A DNA stretch of 21,533 nucleotides from Clostridia bacterium (GCA_900770605.1 CAAGKS010000134.1:1-21533), one strand, 5' to 3'; shown: positions 1 to 6,627, numbered from the stretch's first letter. Numbers and translations are program-made. Notes: generated by a model from the sequence alone, not told the origin.

Positions 1-72
1 TACGAGAAATAACTTTTTTGAAAAATCAAGTAGGAAAAGAAAACTCCCTGAAAAATGGGGATGTCTTTAAAA

Positions 73-100
73 TGTAGGGACAGGCGTCCTCGACTGTCCG
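73..100 (+). repeat. Dispersed palindromic repeat, copy 1
   Basis: This 28-base stretch begins TGTAGGGACAGG and ends GACTGTCCG. Its core GGACAG (78-83) can pair with CTGTCC (94-99) around a 10-base loop. A second copy lies at 15511-15538 in the opposite orientation and differs at one base (27 of 28 identical by eye). Both copies are intergenic. It looks like a small dispersed repeat of the kind common in gut Clostridia. No protein or transposase is associated with it. Confidence 0.7.
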
Positions 101-102
101 AG

Positions 103-147
103 CCTCGCCCTTTGGGGAGAGGTGTCACCGAAAGGTAACGGAGAGGG
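103..147 (+). repeat. Double-hairpin intergenic repeat upstream of yebC
   Basis: Two hairpins lie back to back. CCTCGCCC (103-110) pairs with GGGAGAGG (115-122) around TTTG with one mismatch. GTCACC (124-129) pairs with GGTAAC (134-139) around a GAAA tetraloop with one mismatch. The unit ends GGAGAGGG. From general knowledge, elements with this CTCTCC / GTCACC layout recur in intergenic regions of gut Clostridia. Only one copy is present here. It directly adjoins the 73-100 repeat, so the two may form one composite element. Confidence 0.55.
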
Positions 148-159
148 TAATAAAACGTT

Positions 160-165
160 TATAAT
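160..165 (+). promoter_or_regulatory. Possible -10 element for yebC
   Basis: TATAAT lies 27 bases before the yebC start codon. There is no good -35 hexamer at the expected distance, where the sequence belongs to the repeat at 103-147, so this is a weak call. The rest of 1-192 shows no gene. Confidence 0.3.
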
Positions 166-192
166 TTTTGTAATATAGAGAGGATTTTTAAA

Positions 193-924
193 ATGTCTGG
201 ACACAGCAAATGGGCTAACATCAAGCACAAAAAGGAAAAGACCGACGCGCAGAGAGCGAAGGTGTTTACAAAGATCGGTAAGGAGATAACTATCGCAGTT
301 AAGGCAGGCGGCGGCGATCCCGCTTCCAACTCCAAGCTCCGCGATCTTATACTCAAGGCAAAGTCAAATAACGTACCTAACGATAATATCGAGCGCACCA
401 TCAAAAAGGCGCTCGGAAGCACGGGCGAGAACTACGAGGAGGTAGTTTACGAGGGCTACGGCCCTAACGGTATCGCAGTTATCGTTGAGGCAACCACTGA
501 TAACCGTAACCGTACCGCAGGTAACGTTCGTTCTTATTTCTCCAAGTATCACGGAAATATGGGACAGTCCGGCTGCGTATCTTATCTCTTTGAGGATAAG
601 GGACTTATAGTTATTTCTAACGAGGACGGCGATATAGACGAGGATAAGCTCATGGAGACCGCTCTCGAAGCAGGCGCTGAGGACTTTGCGGCTGAGGGCG
701 AGGTATTCGAGATCTATACCGTTCCGGACGATCTTTACGCTGTTCAGGAGGCGCTCACCGCAGCAGGCTATGCGCTTCTTTCCGCAGAAAAGACAAAGAT
801 CGCGTCAAACTACGTAACTCTTGATAGCGAAGACGACATCAAGTTCATGGGACTTCTCATCGAGAAGCTCGAGGACGATGATGACGTAATGAACGTATAT
901 CACAACTGGGAAAACTGCGACTGA
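193..924 (+). CDS. yebC: YebC/PmpR family protein
   Basis: The 243-residue product is full length for the YebC family. It opens with the family signature MSGHSKWANIKHKK and carries the typical segments GGGDPASNSKLRD, NVPNDNIERTIKKA and YEGYGPNGIAVIVE in order. The acidic C-terminal third has the usual YebC fold pattern. Members were long annotated as DNA-binding regulators. Recent work on the family points to a role on the ribosome, relieving stalls at proline-rich sequences, so the exact function here is open. The protein should be cytoplasmic. The ATG at 193 follows a GAGAGGA Shine-Dalgarno. The flippase gene starts 2 bases after the stop codon, so the two are probably cotranscribed. Confidence 0.96.
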   Translation: MSGHSKWANIKHKKEKTDAQRAKVFTKIGKEITIAVKAGGGDPASNSKLRDLILKAKSNNVPNDNIERTIKKALGSTGENYEEVVYEGYGPNGIAVIVEATTDNRNRTAGNVRSYFSKYHGNMGQSGCVSYLFEDKGLIVISNEDGDIDEDKLMETALEAGAEDFAAEGEVFEIYTVPDDLYAVQEALTAAGYALLSAEKTKIASNYVTLDSEDDIKFMGLLIEKLEDDDDVMNVYHNWENCD

Positions 925-926
925 TC

Positions 927-2351
927 ATGTCAGAGGGCAAATATAAACGGCTGATATCCAATACGGCGATACTCGCGGCAGGCACGTTCACCTCAAAGGT
1001 GCTCGTGTTCTTGCTGATGCCGCTTTATACGGCGCTTCTTTCAACGGCAGAATTTGGTATCGCGGATATCGTAACGCAAACGGCTAACCTGATAATTCCG
1101 CTTGCGGCGGTCGGTATATGCGACGGAATGTTCCGCTTTGCGCTTGATGCAAAGGGAGATCGCGTGAGCGAGAAAAGGGTGTTTACCTCAGCCTTTCTCG
1201 TTATTATGATCGGAAGCGTGGGAACGCTTGGGCTCGTGCAGGCATTGCGCGCCTTTGACGCTCTCGAGAGCTACGTATTTATCGTGGCAGCTTACGTCGT
1301 ATGCGCCAATCTTCATTCTGCGGCGGCGCATTTTGTGCGCGCGCTCGGAAAGACCGCGCTGTTTGCGGTGCAGGGGATAATAAATACGGTGCTTACCATC
1401 GTATTCAATATAATATTCCTCATCGTCTTTGATATGGGTGCTGTGGGATACGTGCTTTCCGTTATCGCGGCGGATCTGTGCGTGACGGTGGTGTTGTTCT
1501 TCGTGGCAAGGTTATACAGATATATCTCGCCCCGTAGCATCGACCGCACGTGTATCTCGCAAATGCTCCGATTCAGCATTCCGTATATTCCGACTACTAT
1601 GATGTGGCTGATCACCTCGGTCAGTGACAGATATATAGTCAGCGCGTATTGCGGACTTGCAGAGAATGGACTTTACGCCGCGGCGTATAAGCTCCCAACG
1701 CTTCTCACGCTGGTCTGCGGCGTGTTTATAGAGGCGTGGCAGTTCTCGCTCGTCAAGGATGCAACGCCTGAGGAACGCTCGGGATTTTTCTCGACGGTGC
1801 TCAAGAACTATATGGGCATCATCTTTATGGGCGCATCGGTAATAATCGCGGGAGCAAAGATACTCACAAGCCTCTTGCTCGCGGACTCTTATTACGATTC
1901 GTGGAGATTTGTGCCGATACTCGTTATCGCCACCGCATTTTCCGCGCTCGTATCATTTCTCGGAACGGTTTATTTCCTTGAAAAGAAGAGCGTTATGTCT
2001 ATGCTCACGGCAATGTCGGGAGCGGTCGTGAACGTTATATTGAATTTCGTGCTCATACCAAGTCGCGGAGCGCTTGGCGCGGCTATTGCCACCGCTATCA
2101 GCTATATGGCGGTCTATGCGGTAAGAGCATACGATACGCGCTATTACGTGCGCTTTGATCTGCACGTTCCGCGCCTTTTGATAAATACCGTGCTGATCAT
2201 TCTTCAATCGCTCATAATGCTCTTTGAGCCGGGCGGCTGGATATTGATGACGGTGGGAATTTTGATAGTGGTTCTTATCATAAATGCAAGGGAAATAGTG
2301 GCAACGTGCGTTACTATGCTAAAGCATTTTTTAAAGCGCAAAAAAACTTAA
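927..2351 (+). CDS. MOP-superfamily oligosaccharide flippase (Wzx-like)
   Basis: A 474-residue, very hydrophobic protein with about 12-14 predicted membrane segments. Its N-terminus (KRLISNTAILAAGTFTSKVL, then LLMPLYTALLSTAEFGIAD) is characteristic of polysaccharide-biosynthesis flippases. The family moves lipid-linked oligosaccharides across the cytoplasmic membrane for capsule, teichoic-acid-like or exopolysaccharide assembly. A basic tail (KHFLKRKKT) ends the protein. No Shine-Dalgarno precedes the ATG, and only 2 bases separate it from the yebC stop, so initiation probably depends on ribosomes finishing yebC. No other glycan gene is in this operon, so its substrate cannot be assigned. A role with the tagA and wecB genes further on is possible but is inference. 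Confidence 0.87.
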   Translation: MSEGKYKRLISNTAILAAGTFTSKVLVFLLMPLYTALLSTAEFGIADIVTQTANLIIPLAAVGICDGMFRFALDAKGDRVSEKRVFTSAFLVIMIGSVGTLGLVQALRAFDALESYVFIVAAYVVCANLHSAAAHFVRALGKTALFAVQGIINTVLTIVFNIIFLIVFDMGAVGYVLSVIAADLCVTVVLFFVARLYRYISPRSIDRTCISQMLRFSIPYIPTTMMWLITSVSDRYIVSAYCGLAENGLYAAAYKLPTLLTLVCGVFIEAWQFSLVKDATPEERSGFFSTVLKNYMGIIFMGASVIIAGAKILTSLLLADSYYDSWRFVPILVIATAFSALVSFLGTVYFLEKKSVMSMLTAMSGAVVNVILNFVLIPSRGALGAAIATAISYMAVYAVRAYDTRYYVRFDLHVPRLLINTVLIILQSLIMLFEPGGWILMTVGILIVVLIINAREIVATCVTMLKHFLKRKKT

Positions 2352-2369
2352 AAAAATTCAAAAAAACTA

Positions 2370-2398
2370 TTGCAAAATAAAAAGTTTTGTGATATAAT
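2370..2398 (+). promoter_or_regulatory. Sigma-A promoter of rplS
   Basis: The -35 TTGCAA (2370-2375) and -10 TATAAT (2393-2398) are separated by exactly 17 bases. Transcription should start near 2405, giving a leader of about 86 bases before rplS. Confidence 0.85.
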
Positions 2399-2404
2399 GT
2401 TATA

Positions 2405-2482
2405 CGCTGTGTGCAGAAAGCACACTTAAGGGCGGTCCGCTGCGAAGCTCTGCATGAACGTCCGGATATTAAATATAGGAGG
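2405..2482 (+). promoter_or_regulatory. Structured 5' leader of rplS (possible L19 autoregulatory leader)
   Basis: The leader can form a hairpin of GTGTGC (2409-2414) with GCACAC (2420-2425). A larger fold pairs GGGCG (2430-2434) with CGTCC (2459-2463), including one G-U pair. It ends at the AGGAGG ribosome binding site (2477-2482). Ribosomal-protein leaders bound by L19 are known in Firmicutes. I cannot confirm that this matches that class, so the assignment is inference from position and structure. Confidence 0.4.
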
Positions 2483-2490
2483 ACTGGAAG

Positions 2491-2832
2491 ATGAATATGC
2501 TTCAGGCTTTTACAAACGAGCAGTTGAAGACCGAAGTACCGGCATTCAACATCGGTGACACAGTTCGTGTTCACAACAAGATCAAAGAGGGATCTCGTGA
2601 GAGAATCCAGATGTTCGAGGGAACTGTTATCGCTAAGCACGGCGGCGGAATCTCTGAGACATTCACTGTAAGACGTGTTTCTTACGGCTGTGGTGTTGAG
2701 AAGACTTTCCCCATACATTCTCCCAACGTTGAGAAGGTTGACGTTATTCGTCACGGTAAGGTAAGAAGAGCAAAGCTCTACTACCTCCGCGATAGAGTAG
2801 GTAAGGCTTCTAAGGTTAAGGAAAAGATCTGA
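2491..2832 (+). CDS. rplS: 50S ribosomal protein L19
   Basis: The 113-residue product matches L19 over its whole length, including DTVRVHNKIKEGSRERIQ, FEGTVIAKHGGGISETFTVRR and the hallmark GVEKTFPIHSPNVEKV. L19 sits at the interface of the 30S and 50S subunits. The ATG follows AGGAGG with 8 bases between. The gene is monocistronic here, with its own promoter and a strong terminator. In many bacteria it instead closes an rpsP-rimM-trmD-rplS operon, which is not seen in this window. Confidence 0.98.
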   Translation: MNMLQAFTNEQLKTEVPAFNIGDTVRVHNKIKEGSRERIQMFEGTVIAKHGGGISETFTVRRVSYGCGVEKTFPIHSPNVEKVDVIRHGKVRRAKLYYLRDRVGKASKVKEKI

Positions 2833-2845
2833 GCTTAGCCAGAAA

Positions 2846-2880
2846 AATAGAGGACGGCAATCGCCGTCCTCTATTTTTTT
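2846..2880 (+). terminator. Intrinsic terminator of rplS
   Basis: A perfect 13-bp stem (AATAGAGGACGGC, 2846-2858, with its complement 2863-2875) closes a 4-base AATC loop and runs into a T-tract ending at 2880. Confidence 0.95.
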
Positions 2881-2944
2881 ATGAATTTTTGCACGAAAAA
2901 AGTCGCAGAAAATCTCAGAAATGCATAAAAATTCGCGTTTTCTA

Positions 2945-2972
2945 TTGACAAACGGATTTTTTATGGTATAAT
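2945..2972 (+). promoter_or_regulatory. Sigma-A promoter upstream of the CNNM gene leader
   Basis: A consensus -35 TTGACA (2945-2950) and -10 TATAAT (2967-2972) are separated by 16 bases. The start site should be near 2979, about 236 bases before the CNNM start codon. Confidence 0.85.
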
Positions 2973-2978
2973 GTATAT

Positions 2979-3132
2979 AATATTTTATTGCTGAATAGGA
3001 GAAATATCGCTGTGGAAAACGGTGACTGTGACGGGAACTGTCGAAGTACCTGGGCAAACGCTGTAACTGAATAACGTGTATATGAACGCATAATTCCGAG
3101 TTTTTCAGAGAACGTCGGGCTTATGCTTTTTT
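2979..3132 (+). promoter_or_regulatory. Candidate cis-regulatory RNA (leader with attenuator), class not recognised
   Basis: This transcribed leader has no convincing ORF. It folds a hairpin at 3021-3050: GGTGAC (one base bulged) pairs with GTACC, then after an internal loop GACGG pairs with CTGTC over a GAA loop. It also has the direct repeats CTGAATA (2991-2997 and 3066-3072) and CGCTGT (3008-3013 and 3059-3064). It ends in an intrinsic terminator (3088-3132) well before the CNNM gene. Promoter, structured domain, terminator and then a transport gene is the layout of a metabolite- or ion-sensing leader. The sequence does not match the conserved cores I know for M-box, yybP-ykoY, ydaO, SAM, lysine, T-box or c-di-GMP RNAs. 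A free-standing small RNA is the alternative. Confidence 0.5.
3088..3132 (+). terminator. Intrinsic terminator inside the CNNM gene leader
   Basis: GCATAA (3088-3093) and CCGA (3096-3099) pair with TCGG (3115-3118) and TTATGC (3121-3126). One mismatch and one T-G pair lie between, and GTTTT can pair with GAGAAC at the top. TTTTTT (3127-3132) follows. It lies 82 bases before the CNNM start codon, so the gene needs read-through or a second promoter. Confidence 0.75.
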
Positions 3133-3214
3133 GCGTTTCACAGATATTTGAATTTTTTTGCAAGAAATAGTCCGTGCCAAACGGAAATATATATTTTTAA
3201 GGAGTTTAATTTTT

Positions 3215-4537
3215 ATGTTACCCGACGGTAGTTTACCTATTTTGATTGGTATGCTTATCTGCCTTGCATTTTCCGCATTTTTCTCATCGAGTGAGACCGC
3301 TTTTACGTCTTATAATAGGAATAAGATGAAGCTTTTAGCTCAGGATGGCAACAAGAAGGCTGCTCGCGCTCTTAAAATGAGCGAGAATTACGACTGGCTC
3401 TTGTCAACGATCCTTGTGGGAAATAACATAGTAAATATCGCGCTCTCCTCAATGGCGACCTTGTGGTTTGTGGAGTTGTTCGTATTAAATATCGGAAATA
3501 ACGCTTCCGCGGAGTCCATAGGATCCGTTGTTGCAACCGCTACGATCACCGTTCTCGTTCTTATTTTCGGCGAGATCACTCCCAAGAGCATCGCAAAGGA
3601 TCACCCCGAGGCATTCGCTATGGGCGTCTCAGGACTTCTCAGATTTTTGTCTGTTCTTCTGACTCCCATCAATTTCCTCTTTATGCTTTGGAGAAAGCTC
3701 GTAAAGAAGGTATTTAAGCCCGATGCTGACGAGGGAGTTACCGAGGGAGAGGTGCTTACGCTGGTTGACGAGGCTCACGAGGGCGGTAGCATTGACGAAT
3801 ACAATAAAGAGATAATCGAGAATATATTTGAGTTTGACGATATCACCGCAGGTGAGATCGCAACTCACCGTACCGATCTTACGATGCTCGCGATAGACGG
3901 AACTCACGAGGAATGGGCTGAGATCATAAATAACAGCCGCTTCTCCCGTTATCCCGTTTACGGCGAGAGCGTTGACGATATCCTTGGAATTCTCGATGCG
4001 CGTACATATTTCAGACTCGAGGACAAGAGCCGCGAGAGCGTGATGAAGTCCGCTATGGATAACGCGTATTTCGTTCCCGAGACGGTCAAGGCAGACGTGC
4101 TCTTCAAGAACATGAAGGCAAACAAGGAATATCTCTCCGTGGTTCTTGACGAATACGGCGGAGTTTTAGGTATAGTTACTATCACAGACCTTATCGAGTG
4201 CCTCGTAGGTGAGTTTGCAGAAACTGACGAGGACGAGGAGAAGGAGGAGCTTATCAGCGTTATCGGTGAGAACGTATGGCAGATCAACGGTACTGCTTCT
4301 ATGGCGGACGTTGAGGACGCTATCGGCATCAACCTCTCCGATGAGGACTCCGAGACATTTGGCGGATACGTTCTGGGTATATACGGAACTGTTCCCGAGG
4401 ACGGAACTACCTTTGAGCTTTCCACGGAAATTCTTGATATCAGCATTGAGGCTATCAAGGAGCACAAGATAGAGAAGGCAATAGTTACTCTCAGAACTGC
4501 TGACGATAAGCAGGACGAAGAGGAAGAAAAGGAATAA
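3215..4537 (+). CDS. CNNM/CorC-HlyC family transporter with CBS pair
   Basis: A 440-residue protein with the standard family order. An N-terminal CNNM (DUF21) membrane domain spans about residues 5-190 and includes FSSSETAFTSYNRNKM and LIFGEITPKSIAKDHPEAF. A paired CBS module spans about 205-330 (SRYPVYGESVDDILGI, LSVVLDEYGGVLGIVT). A CorC/HlyC C-terminal domain covers about 345-425. The tail is strongly acidic (DEEEEKE). Bacterial relatives are linked to Mg2+ homeostasis, often as exporters, but the ion here is inferred. The frame is open 57 bases further upstream. The ATG at 3215 is preferred because AAGGAG (3199-3204) precedes it and the conserved domain begins just after. Expression is probably set by the leader at 2979-3132. 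Confidence 0.93.
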   Translation: MLPDGSLPILIGMLICLAFSAFFSSSETAFTSYNRNKMKLLAQDGNKKAARALKMSENYDWLLSTILVGNNIVNIALSSMATLWFVELFVLNIGNNASAESIGSVVATATITVLVLIFGEITPKSIAKDHPEAFAMGVSGLLRFLSVLLTPINFLFMLWRKLVKKVFKPDADEGVTEGEVLTLVDEAHEGGSIDEYNKEIIENIFEFDDITAGEIATHRTDLTMLAIDGTHEEWAEIINNSRFSRYPVYGESVDDILGILDARTYFRLEDKSRESVMKSAMDNAYFVPETVKADVLFKNMKANKEYLSVVLDEYGGVLGIVTITDLIECLVGEFAETDEDEEKEELISVIGENVWQINGTASMADVEDAIGINLSDEDSETFGGYVLGIYGTVPEDGTTFELSTEILDISIEAIKEHKIEKAIVTLRTADDKQDEEEEKE

Positions 4538-4550
4538 TCTTTAATAAGAA

Positions 4551-4596
4551 TTGGTGGAGCTACCGAGGAATTCTCGGTCACTCCACCAAAATTTTT
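4551..4596 (+). terminator. Intrinsic terminator of the CNNM gene
   Basis: TTGGTGGAG (4551-4559) pairs with CTCCACCAA (4581-4589). An inner stem CCGAG/CTCGG is separated by a 3-base internal loop, and ATTTTTG follows. On the minus strand the downstream T-run is weak, so it serves mainly the plus strand. Confidence 0.85.
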
Positions 4597-4653
4597 GTCC
4601 TTATTCAGTCAGAGCCTTTGCTCCGTTTTTGAGAAGAAAAAGACGGGGGGCTC

Positions 4654-4854
4654 TTACTTGTTTTTTCCTGCCGCGTCGGCAATACCCTCGCCGATAACGT
4701 AAGCGGCGAGCGTGGCGCAGCCTGCGGCGATAACGCCTACCTGCTCGCCCGAGAGCTCCTCGTATCCAAATGCGGCAAAAATAGCTCCCGCAAATCCGAA
4801 GAGCGCAAGCCAGAATTTACGGCTGCAAAGCTTTTTAAGTATGGTTTCTTTCAT
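4654..4854 (-). CDS. Holin-like small membrane protein
   Basis: A 66-residue protein: a short basic N-terminus (MKETILKKLCSRKFW), a hydrophobic segment at about 16-29, an acidic turn (EELSGEQ), a second hydrophobic segment at about 36-54, and a charged tail (GKNK). The size, two membrane segments and SRKFWLALFGFAGAIFAAFG pattern resemble small holins from Clostridia and Bacillota phages, but I cannot name the family. The frame is open 51 bases further upstream. The ATG at 4854 follows AAGGAG (4866-4871 on this strand) and starts at the typical N-terminus. It overlaps the end of the upstream coiled-coil gene by 20 bases, so translation is probably coupled. No endolysin, tail or integrase gene is nearby, so a domesticated or remnant role is likely. 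Confidence 0.6.
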   Translation of the reverse strand: MKETILKKLCSRKFWLALFGFAGAIFAAFGYEELSGEQVGVIAAGCATLAAYVIGEGIADAAGKNK

Positions 4855-5176
4855 TCGAGTTATTTCTCCTTGATTGAGTAGTTTTGAATTGCTGTATCTG
4901 ATCAAGGCGGTATTTTGCGCTCTTGATCTGCTGCTCGGCTACTATGAGACGCTCGGTAAGGTCCTTGACGTCTCCCTTAACGCCGTTTATGTCACCCTTG
5001 ATCTCAGCTATCCCCGCGCTTATGTCCTCAAGCTTTACTATCACCATAGTCAGCTCAGAGGCATCGCGCTTGTGCTCGGCGCGCGCGGATCTTTTTCCCG
5101 CTGAAACGTTTGAATATATGCCGAATACAAGGGAGATAAAGGATATGGTGAGAGCAGCGAAGACTTCGATCGTCAT
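4835..5176 (-). CDS. Small TM plus coiled-coil protein, phage lysis-module type
   Basis: A 113-residue protein with an N-terminal membrane segment (about residues 5-25, FAALTISFISLVFGIYSNVS) and then a basic stretch (GKRSARAEHKRD). A long heptad-like region (about 40-95) follows, with EDISAGIAEIKGDINGVKG and DLTERLIVAEQQIKSAKYRLDQI. Phages of Clostridia often encode a protein of this shape (TM, 'IKAGIDDIK'-like segment, 'ERL..VEESAKSAHHRLD'-like end) next to the holin, which is the arrangement here. The molecular role of that protein is not established. The ATG at 5176 follows GGAGG with a 5-base spacer. An upstream 14-codon ORF stops on this start codon. I see phage origin as likely but unproven. 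Confidence 0.65.
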   Translation of the reverse strand: MTIEVFAALTISFISLVFGIYSNVSAGKRSARAEHKRDASELTMVIVKLEDISAGIAEIKGDINGVKGDVKDLTERLIVAEQQIKSAKYRLDQIQQFKTTQSRRNNSNERNHT

Positions 5177-5217
5177 ACGCGCCTCCGTGTGTGTAAATAA
5201 ATGTTAAAGCTGTTCAT
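5173..5217 (-). CDS. 14-codon upstream ORF before the coiled-coil gene
   Basis: On the minus strand AAGGA precedes ATG (5217-5215) by 5 bases and opens MNSFNIYLHTRRRV. The stop TGA overlaps the ATG of the coiled-coil gene as ATGA. The last Arg codons (CGG AGG CGC) also supply the GGAGG ribosome binding site of that gene. Such an overlap can couple or gate translation of the next gene. It is short enough to occur by chance, so real translation is uncertain. Confidence 0.35.
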   Translation of the reverse strand: MNSFNIYLHTRRRV

Positions 5218-5254
5218 ATATTTCCTTTTTCGCGGCGTGATCCGCTATCCCAAG

Positions 5255-5260
5255 ATTATA
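5255..5260 (-). promoter_or_regulatory. Probable -10 element for the holin-like operon
   Basis: Read on the minus strand this is TATAAT, about 38 bases before the 14-codon ORF. The -35 region is poor. The 5218-5388 interval otherwise holds this and the divergent promoter at 5326-5354, and no gene. Confidence 0.45.
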
Positions 5261-5325
5261 ATAACATTTTATCTGCGCTCATTACTGACATTTTTCCGTC
5301 ACTTGCTTAAATTTACAAAATGTTG

Positions 5326-5354
5326 TTGAAAAATGGTGGCATATATGATATACT
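5326..5354 (+). promoter_or_regulatory. Sigma-A promoter of the small membrane protein / SGNH / DUF4358 cassette
   Basis: TTGAAA (5326-5331) and TATACT (5349-5354) are separated by 17 bases. Transcription would begin near 5361, just ahead of the first gene of the cassette. Confidence 0.7.
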
Positions 5355-5388
5355 ATTCGGGTAAACTTGTGAAAGGATAATGCGATAT

Positions 5389-5817
5389 ATGACGGTAAAG
5401 AATTTTATTAAAAAGCTATTGATCGATTCCTGCGTCTATTTTTCTGCAATAATGCTGATATATATAATCATAGCGGCGATCATCAACGTACAGGAGGCGA
5501 CCCTGTTGCTTGATGCGTCGAGAGTAGTTCTGTTTTTTGTGTTCGCGTGCCTGTTTTCAGCCGCAAACTCCGTTTACAGAATAAAGACTCTCTCGGGAGG
5601 CTTGCGCTTGCTTTGCCACTTCCTCATAGTGACGTTTGCATTTTACACCTGCCTGATCCTGCCGCTCTCTCTGCGCCCCGCAAGTGTTTTTGTGGGACTT
5701 GTGCTCTTTGCGATACTCTATTTCGCGGTGTTTGGCATATACACGGCGATAGCGTCGAGATATCGCGCAAACAAGGAGAGCCATCAGCAGTATATGACAC
5801 AGTTCAAGAAAAAGTGA
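5389..5817 (+). CDS. Small four-TM membrane protein of unknown function
   Basis: A 142-residue protein with a basic N-terminus (MTVKNFIKKLL) and four hydrophobic segments at about 14-33, 44-61, 74-95 and 101-123. It ends in a hydrophilic, basic tail (RANKESHQQYMTQFKKK) and is probably in the cytoplasmic membrane. The size, four-helix layout and 'LLCHFLIVTFAFYTCLILP' region recall DUF3021-type proteins, but I am not confident of the family. An ATG at 5380 is in frame but lies only 2-3 bases after the AAGGA motif. The ATG at 5389 has better spacing (11 bases) and is preferred. The SGNH lipoprotein gene starts 48 bases after the stop with no terminator between, so the two are probably one operon. 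Confidence 0.75.
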   Translation: MTVKNFIKKLLIDSCVYFSAIMLIYIIIAAIINVQEATLLLDASRVVLFFVFACLFSAANSVYRIKTLSGGLRLLCHFLIVTFAFYTCLILPLSLRPASVFVGLVLFAILYFAVFGIYTAIASRYRANKESHQQYMTQFKKK

Positions 5818-5865
5818 CTTTTCGTCCGTATCGTAGTAGCCAAGGCTGTTCGTACGGAGGTAAAA

Positions 5866-6627
5866 ATGAAAAAGAATAGTAAGAGGCTGTCTATAAGTTT
5901 TCTCTGCGCCATGCTTTGCTTTGTATGTGTTGGTTGTACCAACGGACAAGGCAAAACCGCCTACGCGCAAGCTCTGCTTGCCGAGGGGCGGGATGCGGGA
6001 GAGGAATATATAGACAGCTTTGTTTTTTTAGGCGAGTCTACGACTTATCATATGAAGAGCAGGGGAGTGCTCAAGGGAGGAGAAAATACTCATCAGGTCT
6101 GGTCAAATAAGCTCGGCACTATAAATCTTGACGCCCACGTCGCCTCGCTTACCGTGGTATATCCCGAAACCAATGAGGAGCTTGAGCTTTCCGAGGCATT
6201 GCGCCGCAAGAGGCCCGAGCGCATCATACTCACCTTTGGGCTCAACGGCGCGGTAGATAAGATACGTCGCGGCGAGGAGTATTTCAAAAAATGCTACCTT
6301 ACGCTCATAGATATAATACGCGATGCAAGTCCGAATACCGATATCATATTGCAGTCCTGCTTCCCGGTAGGAAGGCATATGGATATGAGCGCGTATTCCG
6401 TCACCGCCGCAACGCTCAACGGATATATAGATAGCATAAATTCGTGGTCGCTCGCGCTTGCGGAGTCGGAGGGCTTGAAATATCTGAATACCGCCGAGAC
6501 GCTAAAAGACAGCGAGGGATTTTTGAAGCAGGAATATTGCGCGGACGATAGCTATCACCTGAATACGTCGGCGTATGAAGCGATACTTTTATATATAAGA
6601 ACGCATCCGTGCGAGGAGGAGCTATGA
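5866..6627 (+). CDS. SGNH/GDSL-hydrolase-like lipoprotein
   Basis: A 253-residue protein with a lipoprotein-type signal (KKNSKR, hydrophobic run, then VGC with Cys24), so it is probably anchored outside the membrane. SGNH landmarks are present in order: FLGEST with candidate nucleophile Ser58 (GES in place of GDS), FGLNG with Asn127, and DDSYH with Asp228 and His231 spaced as in the family's DxxH. The family includes esterases and O-acetyl hydrolases or transferases acting on glycans and lipids. The substrate is unknown. GGAGG (5856-5860) precedes the ATG. The stop overlaps the DUF4358 start as ATGA, so the two are translationally coupled. An outer-surface esterase for a cell-wall glycan is plausible but is inference. 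Confidence 0.85.
   Translation: MKKNSKRLSISFLCAMLCFVCVGCTNGQGKTAYAQALLAEGRDAGEEYIDSFVFLGESTTYHMKSRGVLKGGENTHQVWSNKLGTINLDAHVASLTVVYPETNEELELSEALRRKRPERIILTFGLNGAVDKIRRGEEYFKKCYLTLIDIIRDASPNTDIILQSCFPVGRHMDMSAYSVTAATLNGYIDSINSWSLALAESEGLKYLNTAETLKDSEGFLKQEYCADDSYHLNTSAYEAILLYIRTHPCEEEL

Noticed and set aside
3046..3060. CCTGGGCA in the CNNM leader resembles the 3' core of the ZTP (pfl) riboswitch
   Set aside because: The 5' half of that riboswitch is not present, more than 30 bases separate the motif from the terminator, and the gene is not purine- or folate-related. An 8-base match is weak.
2979..3132. The same leader as a 6S RNA
   Set aside because: The 5' and 3' ends do not form a long closing stem and the only end structure is a local terminator.
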